In this document: positions 1 through 5,272 of the stretch, piece by piece
Layout: the number at the start of each line of letters is the position of its first letter
How positions within the stretch are numbered: the first letter of the stretch is position 1
The notes under the pieces: model-generated
Database searches by the model: none
Told to the model about the DNA's origin: nothing
Seen by the model: the letters and a program-made list of their open reading frames with translations, nothing else
Position numbers and translations under genes: made by a program
NCBI GenBank assembly: GCA_900554375.1
Contig: USHK01000109.1
Span: 1-5,272, forward strand
Length of the DNA stretch: 5,272 bases
Origin: an uncultured Sutterella sp.
GTDB taxonomy: Bacteria > Pseudomonadota > Gammaproteobacteria > Burkholderiales > Burkholderiaceae_F
Reading direction: 5' to 3'

Positions 1-25
1 GCTCGGAGATGTGTATAAGAGACAG
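1..25 (+). other. Nextera/Tn5 sequencing adapter (artefact, left end)
   Basis: Not genomic. Positions 7-25 are the 19-bp Tn5 mosaic end AGATGTGTATAAGAGACAG, and the preceding GCTCGG matches the inner part of the Illumina Nextera read-2 adapter. It is an exact inverted copy of 5219-5243 at the other end. Genomic sequence should be taken to begin at about 26. A reading frame that starts inside it (MCIRDR...) is spurious. Confidence 0.97.
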
Positions 26-28
26 ACT

Positions 29-1183
29 CTATTCCTTCAAAGTAAACGCTTTGATGTTCAACGCATCTCGAATAATCGCCACAGCAGATTTTGCCTGCTT
101 TTCGGTCATGGACTTACCGGCAACGACTTTATATAAGCCGTTTGTCGAGCGGATGCTGACTTCGGAACCTATTTTATCGCCGAGGGTTTCAATGAAACGC
201 TTCTTCAAAGCAATAGCATTCGCTTCAGAGCGGAACACGCCGAGCTGCACGGCATAGCTTCCTTGAGGAACCGAGATTGTATCTGTAAGCTTCCGCTTCT
301 CATCGGAGGCCTGTTCTTTAATTGAGTGAATGACTTCTTCCCGAATCTCGTTTTCGAAAGTCCCAAGCGTCGTTGTGCTGTCCGCGCCGGCAACCGTATA
401 TACGCCTTCTGGAATCAGATGTCGATCCGAACCCGGTTCCACTGCTTTTTCAATCTCCACCTTTTCGGCAATGACCGGAGCAGGGCTTTCCATCAAATTA
501 CCGCTCTGCGAAGCCAAAGCTTCAATCAATGCCTCGCCCGGATCTTTACGTTCTCCAACCGGGGAAGAGGTTTCCTTTTTGTCCTTCGGAATCGCTGCGA
601 GGACCGTAGTCAACAAAGGGTTCCTTTTCTCCCATTTCCCGGAAGCAATCTGTGCACGAGTAATTCGTTCGACTTTGACGCGCGCGGTCCCTTTTCCCGC
701 GTAGCCCAGCTTTGTCGCAGCTGCATAGGAGAGATCAATCACCCGACTGTGCAGGAAAGGGCCGCGGTCGTTGACGCGCACAATTACGGACTTTCCGTTT
801 TCCAAATTGGTGACCCGAGCGTAACTCGGAAGCTCCATGGTAGTGTGAGCGGCGGACATTTCATACATATTGTAGATTTCGCCCGTGGAAGTCTTTTTGC
901 CGTGGAACTGCTTTCCGTACCAAGATCCGTAGCCGATCTGGGTCAGCGGTTTATCTCCCGTCATGGGCACATACCTCTTACCCATGACCGTGTAGGGACG
1001 GTTTGTGGCGGCAATCGGTTTTTCAACCTTTGGCACTGCATCTGCACGGCTCATGCCGAAAGTCTCCCAATCTTTGGGAGGACCGTCTCGATCGTAGTAT
1101 TTACCGCTGTTTTTTTGCGTGCTGCATGCGCTCATAAGAAGCACTACGGCAGAGGCGAAAACACCGAGAATCTTTACATTCAT
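29..1183 (-). CDS. rlpA: RlpA family septal lytic transglycosylase lipoprotein (DPBB + SPOR)
   Basis: Complete, 384 aa. It is an outer-membrane-type lipoprotein that cleaves peptidoglycan glycan strands lacking stem peptides, as shown for Pseudomonas aeruginosa RlpA. Residues 1-19 form a lipoprotein signal peptide ending in LLMSAC, with lipidated Cys20; Met at -3 is slightly unusual. Residues about 82-172 are the double-psi beta-barrel domain, with the signatures GSWYG (86-90), FHGKKTSTGE (93-102), SAAH (110-113) and VNDRGPF (137-143). Glu102, His113 and Asp139 have the same spacing (11, then 26) as the residues I recall as functionally important in P. aeruginosa RlpA. A charged linker (about 175-305) precedes a SPOR domain (about 307-382, beginning SYAVQLGVF), which binds denuded septal glycan. 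The start is firm: an in-frame TGA lies at 1193-1195 and no other start codon intervenes. The TAG stop lies 3 bases inside the adapter junction, so the gene is intact but nothing downstream can be seen. It follows rodA by 27 bp and is probably cotranscribed with it. Confidence 0.96.
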   Translation of the reverse strand: MNVKILGVFASAVVLLMSACSTQKNSGKYYDRDGPPKDWETFGMSRADAVPKVEKPIAATNRPYTVMGKRYVPMTGDKPLTQIGYGSWYGKQFHGKKTSTGEIYNMYEMSAAHTTMELPSYARVTNLENGKSVIVRVNDRGPFLHSRVIDLSYAAATKLGYAGKGTARVKVERITRAQIASGKWEKRNPLLTTVLAAIPKDKKETSSPVGERKDPGEALIEALASQSGNLMESPAPVIAEKVEIEKAVEPGSDRHLIPEGVYTVAGADSTTTLGTFENEIREEVIHSIKEQASDEKRKLTDTISVPQGSYAVQLGVFRSEANAIALKKRFIETLGDKIGSEVSIRSTNGLYKVVAGKSMTEKQAKSAVAIIRDALNIKAFTLKE

Positions 1184-1188
1184 AAGAT

Positions 1189-1194
1189 CTCTTC
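1189..1194 (-). promoter_or_regulatory. Weak ribosome binding site of rlpA
   Basis: GAAGAG lies 5 bases before the rlpA ATG, within the 27-bp gap after rodA. It is a partial Shine-Dalgarno match only. It fits the ATG at 1183, which the in-frame stop at 1193-1195 also enforces. Confidence 0.5.
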
Positions 1195-1210
1195 AGTAGG
1201 TTCCACTCAA

Positions 1211-2374
1211 TTAAGAACGGTAATCGTCGCCATACAGGGAAACTTTAATTCGCCGCTGTGCTGAGATCTTCATTAGCAACCCGCAGCAAATTCCGAGAAT
1301 TAACAATGCCGTTCCACCATAACTCATGAACGGTAACGGAACGCCTACCACGGGGAGAATTCCGCTTACCATTCCCATATTCACGAAAGAATAAATAAGA
1401 AATATCGTTGCTATCGCACAAGCCAACAGACGCTCAAAAACCGTATTGGCTACAGAAGCAATATACAGCGCTCTCATAATCAGGAGAGTGTAAAGACCTA
1501 ACAGGCAGATGTCTCCGAAAAAACCGAATTCCTCCGAAAAAACTGCAAACAAGAAGTCGCTCGTACGCTCGGGAATAAAATCTAAATGCGCCTGGGTACC
1601 CTTCATCCAGCCCTTTCCGGTCATGCCACCTGAGCCAATAGCAATAATGGCCTGCAGAGTGTGGAATCCGGCCCCGAGAGGATCGGAACTTGGGTCCAAC
1701 AGCGTCAGCACACGCTGCCGCTGATAGTCATAGAGTGAATTCCAAACAATGGGAAGGGCAACAAGCACGCCGGAGAAGAGCAAAAGCAAAAATTTCCAGC
1801 TCAGTCCGGCAAAAAAGATGACGGCAAAACCGGAGGCTAGAACAAGAATGGAAGTACCTAGGTCAGGCTGCTTCAGAATTAAAGCAACCGGAAGCGCTAA
1901 CATGATGAAAGCCACTAAGTAATCCCACCATTTCAAGACACCTTCCTGCACGGATAAGCGGATCTGAAAATACCAGGCAATCAGAAGCGGGGTCGCCAAC
2001 TTCATAATTTCCGACGGCTGTATTCGGATAACGCCGACGTCCAGCCAGCGGGTCGCACCCTTCGTATTGACACCGAAAAGAAGCGTAGCAACCAAAAGAA
2101 TCAGACCCACAACATAAGCGGGAACTGCCAAATTCCTGGTCCATTTAAGCGGCATCGTGGCAAAAAGCATCATCGCCGCAGCTGCGGCTGCAAGATTTCT
2201 GATTTGTCCGTCAATTCGCCATGGGAAGCTGTATCCGGCTGAATACAAGGCAACGAATCCCCAGGCACTTAGGATCGAAACGATCACCATAAGAGGCCAG
2301 TCAATAGACCAAATGACGTTCAAAAGGCCTTTGAGAACACGGATATGGAGGGGTTCGCGAATGCGCGTATTCAT
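1211..2374 (-). CDS. rodA: RodA, SEDS family peptidoglycan glycosyltransferase
   Basis: Complete, 387 aa, normal family length. RodA is the inner-membrane polymerase that joins lipid II into glycan strands during side-wall elongation, working as a pair with PBP2. It is a polytopic protein with about ten predicted helices (roughly 27-47, 57-75, 84-101, 122-138, 151-167, 174-190, 194-212, 279-304, 314-336, 346-368) and a large periplasmic loop between 213 and 278. SEDS signatures are all present: RWLDVGVIRIQPSEIMKL (109-126), KQPDLGTSILV (168-178), FIPERTSDF (266-274), and GMVSGILPVVGVPLPFMSYGG (334-354, quoted as GMVSGILPVVGVP plus LPFMSYGG). Asp273 aligns with the essential catalytic Asp262 of E. 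coli RodA. The ATG overlaps the mrdA stop as ATGA and has a good Shine-Dalgarno at 2381-2387, which points to translational coupling with PBP2. Loop wording resembles betaproteobacterial RodA. FtsW is a paralogue, but the pairing with mrdA and the GMVSGILPVVGVPLP block favour RodA. Confidence 0.97.
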   Translation of the reverse strand: MNTRIREPLHIRVLKGLLNVIWSIDWPLMVIVSILSAWGFVALYSAGYSFPWRIDGQIRNLAAAAAAMMLFATMPLKWTRNLAVPAYVVGLILLVATLLFGVNTKGATRWLDVGVIRIQPSEIMKLATPLLIAWYFQIRLSVQEGVLKWWDYLVAFIMLALPVALILKQPDLGTSILVLASGFAVIFFAGLSWKFLLLLFSGVLVALPIVWNSLYDYQRQRVLTLLDPSSDPLGAGFHTLQAIIAIGSGGMTGKGWMKGTQAHLDFIPERTSDFLFAVFSEEFGFFGDICLLGLYTLLIMRALYIASVANTVFERLLACAIATIFLIYSFVNMGMVSGILPVVGVPLPFMSYGGTALLILGICCGLLMKISAQRRIKVSLYGDDYRS

Positions 2375-4359
2375 GCTTTTTCTCCCTTCATCTTTCCTCT
2401 CGCTGCTGTCTGAGACGCTCCGAACTTCTGTGCGCTCTTTTTCGGCGCAGGCTTGCTCGGCGCTTTTATTTCTTGAACCTTCCCTTTGGTTTTATCTTCA
2501 GGAGCCGCTTCATCGTGCTTTTGTTCGATAAGGTAATAATCTAGGATCTTACGAGCTAAAGGCGCAGCCGCAGCCGCTCCGAATCCTCCGTTTTCGACCA
2601 TAATCGCCAGGGCGATTTTGGGCTTTTCCACCGGTGCAAAAGCAATGAACAGCGAGTGGTCACGGTGGCGCTCCCTAATCTTGTTTTTATTGTATGTTTC
2701 ACCTTGCTTGATGCCCAAGACCTGTGCAGTTCCGGTCTTACCGCCCACGGTGTACGGAGCTCCTGCAAATATTGCTCTTCCGGTGCCCTTTTGCGTCACG
2801 TCCTGCATTGCACGCTTAATAAAATTAACGTTCTCTTTCTTAAGCGGGATCACGTCGACAGGGTCTTTCGCAACAATCTCTTCTTCGCCGGTCTTTGAGT
2901 TGATGATCTTCTTGACCAAATGAGGTTTCATCACAATACCGTCGTTTGCCAGCGTCGCCACCGCGTGCGCAAGCTGAAGTATCGTGAAGGCGTTATAACC
3001 CTGTCCAATCCCGATGGAGATCGTATCTCCCTGAGCCCAGCGCTGCTTAAATCGCCTTTGTTTCCATTCCCGTGAAGGCAGAATACCGCGCGCCTCCCCG
3101 ACTAAATCAATCCCCGTGATTTGCCCGAATCCAAACGGCTTCATGAAGTCGTGAATCCGATCGATGCCCATATCCTGAGCTAACGAGTAATAGTAAACAT
3201 CGGAGGAAACGACAATCGAACGATGCATATCCACAGGACCGTAACCGCGGCCGCGAGTGGAATCTCGGAACACATGATTGCCCAGCTGGAAATGTCCGTT
3301 GTCATTGATCACTTTTTTCGGATCGCGCACCTTCATTTCCAAGGCACCCAAGGCCATGAAAGGCTTGAAAGTTGATCCGATCGGATAGGTTCCTCTGAGC
3401 GCTCGGTTCATTAGTGGTTTATCCTCGTCCTGATTTAGGCTGTCCCAAGTTTCCTGATCGATTCCGTCGACGAAGAGGTTGGGATCAAAGCTCGGATTTG
3501 AAACAAAAGCAAGGACGTCTCCTGTAGCAGGTTCAATCGCAATAACTGTGCCTCGTCGGTCACCAAGCTCCTTCATGATCTCCCGCTGCAGGCCCATATC
3601 TAGAGTCAATACCAGGTTGTTGCCGCTCTGAGGTTGCGTCATGGAAAGCGAACGAATCGGGCGCCCTGAGGCTCGGACTTCAATTTCTTCAAATCCCGGT
3701 TTCCCGTGCAAAACATCTTCATAAGAGAGCTCTATACCGGTCTTGCCGATGTTTAAAGTACCCGTATAGTCATTTCCCCGGCCGCTTTCTTCAAGTCTTG
3801 TCTGATCCCTTTGTGAAATGCGACCGATGTACCCGACAACGTGGGCCGCATCTTTTCCGGCAGGATAAAAACGGTGCATACGGGAGCGAACCTCCACTCC
3901 CGGAAAACGCCACGCTTGGGCTGTAAATCTTGCAACCTCCTCATCCGTCAAGCCGCTTTTAATGGGAACGGGGCTTAAGCGGGGAAGTTCATCTTTAAGG
4001 CGATTGAACTTTCGGATATCGCCCTTGGAAATTGAGATGACTTTCTGAAGCTCTTTTATGGTTTGAGTGAAGTTCTGTGTCTTGGCCGGCGTAATCTCCA
4101 AGGTATAAATCGGATCATTGGTGGCAAGGACCTCCCCGTTTTTATCCATGATGATGCCGCGCCGCGGCGGATGCGCCGTTTCGGTTTTACGATTTGCTTC
4201 CGCTTTCGTGATCAGCTCGTCGTATTGGAAAATCTGCAGGTACGCAAAACGGCCGGCTAGAACTAGATATAGCAGGAACGTCACCAGCAGAAAAAACCAA
4301 CATCTGCGGTTGAACTGTTTCCTGAATTTCAGCTCCAGCTTAAGGGTGCGTCGGTCCAT
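2371..4359 (-). CDS. mrdA: Penicillin-binding protein 2 (peptidoglycan D,D-transpeptidase, elongation)
   Basis: Complete, 662 aa. It is a class B PBP that crosslinks glycan strands made by RodA; anchored in the inner membrane with its catalytic domain in the periplasm, and a beta-lactam target. Residues 1-20 are basic cytoplasmic sequence and 21-41 form the membrane anchor. About 60-235 is the pedestal/dimerisation region (PPRRGIIMDKNGEVLATN at 64-81; GKTGIELSYEDVLHG at 205-219). About 265-612 is the transpeptidase domain. The active-site motifs are intact: STFK with Ser329 and Lys332, SSD at 385-387, and KTGT at 541-544. Of the zinc ligands described in Acinetobacter baumannii PBP2 (Asp, Asp, His, Cys), Asp353 and Asp366 are kept, but the His and Cys positions appear to be Tyr373 and Ser386. 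A Lys/Ala/Pro-rich tail follows from about 614. The start is forced: an in-frame TGA lies two codons upstream at 4366-4368. There is no Shine-Dalgarno in front, so expression probably relies on coupling to mreD, which ends 14 bp upstream. The ATGA overlap with rodA supports matched production of the two partners. Confidence 0.97.
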   Translation of the reverse strand: MDRRTLKLELKFRKQFNRRCWFFLLVTFLLYLVLAGRFAYLQIFQYDELITKAEANRKTETAHPPRRGIIMDKNGEVLATNDPIYTLEITPAKTQNFTQTIKELQKVISISKGDIRKFNRLKDELPRLSPVPIKSGLTDEEVARFTAQAWRFPGVEVRSRMHRFYPAGKDAAHVVGYIGRISQRDQTRLEESGRGNDYTGTLNIGKTGIELSYEDVLHGKPGFEEIEVRASGRPIRSLSMTQPQSGNNLVLTLDMGLQREIMKELGDRRGTVIAIEPATGDVLAFVSNPSFDPNLFVDGIDQETWDSLNQDEDKPLMNRALRGTYPIGSTFKPFMALGALEMKVRDPKKVINDNGHFQLGNHVFRDSTRGRGYGPVDMHRSIVVSSDVYYYSLAQDMGIDRIHDFMKPFGFGQITGIDLVGEARGILPSREWKQRRFKQRWAQGDTISIGIGQGYNAFTILQLAHAVATLANDGIVMKPHLVKKIINSKTGEEEIVAKDPVDVIPLKKENVNFIKRAMQDVTQKGTGRAIFAGAPYTVGGKTGTAQVLGIKQGETYNKNKIRERHRDHSLFIAFAPVEKPKIALAIMVENGGFGAAAAAPLARKILDYYLIEQKHDEAAPEDKTKGKVQEIKAPSKPAPKKSAQKFGASQTAARGKMKGEKA
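2381..2387 (-). promoter_or_regulatory. Ribosome binding site of rodA
   Basis: AGGGAGA lies inside the last codons of mrdA, 6 bases before the rodA ATG at 2374. Match and spacing are good. It supports this start and means ribosomes finishing mrdA can restart directly on rodA. Confidence 0.75.
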
Positions 4360-4373
4360 AGCAAATCAGGAGA

Positions 4374-4904
4374 TCAAGCCCCATAGTTGGGAACCCATCG
4401 GCGCGCAAGAAGCCAGCACCACGCCGGCCAAAAGACAACACACAGCAGTCCCTGGGCAAAGACCGACCATGGCCCGAATCCGTTACCGAAACAAAAGGCT
4501 TCAATTGTCAAAAGAATCGCCGGAATATAAAAAATAGGTATCAAAGAAATAGACTGAGCAATACTGCTCAGCCAACTCAGCCGAACGCTCATTAGCTCCG
4601 TAAAGAAAACGACCATACAGAAGGTCAGCGCGTGCTGTCCGAAAACCGCACCCGTGTCAGCATCTGTAAGCAATCCGAAAGTAAACGCCAGCCAGTAATA
4701 AATGCGGGAGGGCTGATGGACCGACCAAAAGATCAGCGTCAGGACCAAAAAACTCGGAAAGTACGGTAAATGTGATAACGGCAGAAGATCCAGACACCAA
4801 GATAAAATCAAGGTTCCGTAAACCCACCAGCCCGAGGCAAAAGCGGGATCATAGAAGGATTTATCCAGGCGGCGGCTCTTAAAGCCTTTGGAGAACTCGG
4901 TCAT
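4374..4904 (-). CDS. mreD: MreD, rod shape-determining inner-membrane protein
   Basis: Complete, 176 aa, normal for MreD. It is an integral inner-membrane part of the elongasome that joins MreC and helps connect cytoplasmic MreB filaments to RodA/PBP2; no enzymatic activity is known. About six hydrophobic segments are visible (roughly 26-43, 48-62, 69-85, 88-106, 115-137, 145-167). The best family signature is FPSFLVLTLIFWSVHQPSR (49-67) followed by GLLTDADTGAVFGQHAL (77-93), which resembles the betaproteobacterial form (P-x-F-x-x-L-x-L-I-x-W, then G-L-L-x-D, then G-Q-H-A-L). The ATG overlaps the mreC stop as ATGA and has a strong Shine-Dalgarno at 4913-4919. MreD is poorly conserved in general, so the position between mreC and mrdA adds much to the call. 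Confidence 0.94.
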   Translation of the reverse strand: MTEFSKGFKSRRLDKSFYDPAFASGWWVYGTLILSWCLDLLPLSHLPYFPSFLVLTLIFWSVHQPSRIYYWLAFTFGLLTDADTGAVFGQHALTFCMVVFFTELMSVRLSWLSSIAQSISLIPIFYIPAILLTIEAFCFGNGFGPWSVFAQGLLCVVFWPAWCWLLARRWVPNYGA

Positions 4905-5218
4905 CTTTTAGGCTTCCTTCTAACCTGCTCATCGCCGGGCTTCTCTTCGGTATCGTCTAAGTCCGGAAGTTCTACTTTGGTGTCCACATAAAGCACGAGA
5001 ACGTATTCGCTCGTTCCGATAGATTTCGGAGCAGATACTGTCACATTGACATAGGTGCCGGATTCGCCGGGTTCGACTTTTGTGACAACGCCGACGGGAA
5101 TTCCTTTAGGGTATATCCCGTCCAAACCGGATGTCACCACTTTCTCTCCGACTTTAATCTTATCGGAAAAAGGAAGGTCTCGACTTTGGAGCGTAGAGCC
5201 GTCCCCGCTTCCGCGAAC
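4901..5218 (-). CDS. mreC: MreC, rod shape-determining protein (3' fragment, 5' end missing)
   Basis: Partial: only the last 105 residues are present, cut at the library adapter. MreC is a bitopic inner-membrane protein whose periplasmic beta domains bind and activate PBP2/RodA. The fragment covers the second periplasmic beta-barrel: KVGEKVVTSGLDGIYPKGIP, then VGVVTKV, and SEYVLVLY, which are typical of the MreC C-terminal domain. A short charged tail rich in Asp, Glu, Lys and Arg closes it. Family members are usually about 250-370 aa, so roughly two thirds (signal anchor, coiled coil, first barrel) is off the right edge. The frame stays open into the adapter and meets a false ATG at 5231-5233, giving the prefix MYKRQ; those five residues are adapter and are excluded here. 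The first genomic codon is Val at 5216-5218. The stop overlaps the mreD start by 4 bp. mreB would be expected further upstream by the usual gene order, but it is not in the window. Confidence 0.95.
   Translation of the reverse strand, partial: VRGSGDGSTLQSRDLPFSDKIKVGEKVVTSGLDGIYPKGIPVGVVTKVEPGESGTYVNVTVSAPKSIGTSEYVLVLYVDTKVELPDLDDTEEKPGDEQVRRKPKR
4913..4919 (-). promoter_or_regulatory. Ribosome binding site of mreD
   Basis: AAGGAAG lies within the 3' end of mreC, 8 bases before the mreD ATG. It is the best Shine-Dalgarno in the window and fixes the mreD start at the ATGA overlap. Confidence 0.75.
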
Positions 5219-5272
5219 CTGTCTCTTATACACATCTCCGAGCCCACGAGACGCTCATGGATCTCGTATGCC
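5219..5272 (-). other. Nextera adapter with i7 index and P7 start (artefact, right end)
   Basis: Not genomic. Positions 5219-5237 are the Tn5 mosaic end in reverse (CTGTCTCTTATACACATCT), and 5238-5252 are the rest of the Nextera read-2 adapter (CCGAGCCCACGAGAC). Positions 5253-5260 (GCTCATGG) occupy the i7 index slot, and 5261-5272 (ATCTCGTATGCC) start the P7 flow-cell sequence. The index is one base from GCTCATGA, which I recall as a standard Nextera XT index. Genomic sequence ends at 5218. Confidence 0.98.

Noticed and set aside
1184..1210. Possible promoter or terminator between rodA and rlpA.
   Set aside because: The gap is only 27 bp, with no hairpin plus T-run and no convincing -35/-10 pair; only a weak ribosome site is visible.
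326..1264. Long plus-strand open frame of 312 codons antisense to rlpA, plus a second overlapping one at 330-704.
   Set aside because: They lie opposite a gene with intact DPBB and SPOR domains, have Arg/Phe/Cys-rich composition typical of a complement frame, and show no recognisable domain or membrane pattern.
2175..2188. Perfect 14-bp palindrome GCCGCAGCTGCGGC, a possible operator or hairpin.
   Set aside because: It encodes the Ala run in a RodA membrane helix (residues 62-67 area); alternating Ala codons give such palindromes by chance, and it is mid-gene.
2157..2531. Plus-strand 124-codon frame across the mrdA/rodA junction.
   Set aside because: It is antisense to two strongly supported genes and has no family signature.
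4156..4170. GC-rich near-palindrome around CCGCGG, a possible terminator or regulatory hairpin.
   Set aside because: It encodes the conserved PPRRG block of PBP2 and has no T-run after it on either strand.
26..5218. A novel defence, mobile or biosynthetic system.
   Set aside because: All coding space is taken by recognisable cell-elongation genes; there is no CRISPR array, tRNA, integrase, toxin-antitoxin pair or unexplained gap.
1..5272. Perfect 25-bp inverted repeats at the two ends (1-25 and 5219-5243), resembling the terminal repeats of a transposon.
   Set aside because: They are the Tn5 mosaic end plus Nextera adapter, the right copy runs on into index and P7 sequence, and no transposase lies between them.

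Overview
This window is a metagenome-style or draft-assembly fragment of a bacterial chromosome with sequencing adapter left on both ends. Genomic DNA runs from about 26 to 5218. Positions 1-25 and 5219-5272 are Nextera (Tn5) library adapter, so the apparent ends are library artefacts. The genomic part is about 50% G+C (hand count of a sample line) and is almost wholly coding.

All genes lie on the minus strand. In transcription order, from right to left, they are: mreC (3' end only), mreD, mrdA (PBP2), rodA and rlpA. Spacing is operon-like: mreC/mreD overlap by 4 bp (ATGA), mreD and mrdA are 14 bp apart, mrdA/rodA overlap by 4 bp (ATGA), and rodA and rlpA are 27 bp apart. No promoter or terminator is visible. 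The promoter probably lies off the right edge, upstream of mreC and possibly mreB, and rlpA stops only 3 bases before the left adapter.

The products form the rod-shape elongation machinery. MreC and MreD are the membrane scaffold that links MreB to the synthases. RodA (SEDS glycosyltransferase) polymerises lipid II, and PBP2 crosslinks the new strands. RlpA is a lipoprotein lytic transglycosylase with a SPOR domain that binds denuded glycan, usually at division septa.

The gene order mreC-mreD-mrdA-rodA and the wording of conserved blocks in MreD, RodA and PBP2 suggest a Gram-negative betaproteobacterium (Burkholderiales-like). The moderate G+C would suit a host-associated lineage such as Sutterellaceae. 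That assignment is inference from memory of family sequences, not a search.

I see no novel system here. The most notable biological point is in PBP2: two of the four positions expected to bind structural zinc in related proteins are Tyr and Ser instead of His and Cys. The most notable technical point is that adapter read-through gives MreC a false N-terminus (MYKRQ) and creates a false plus-strand reading frame (MCIRDR) at the left end.
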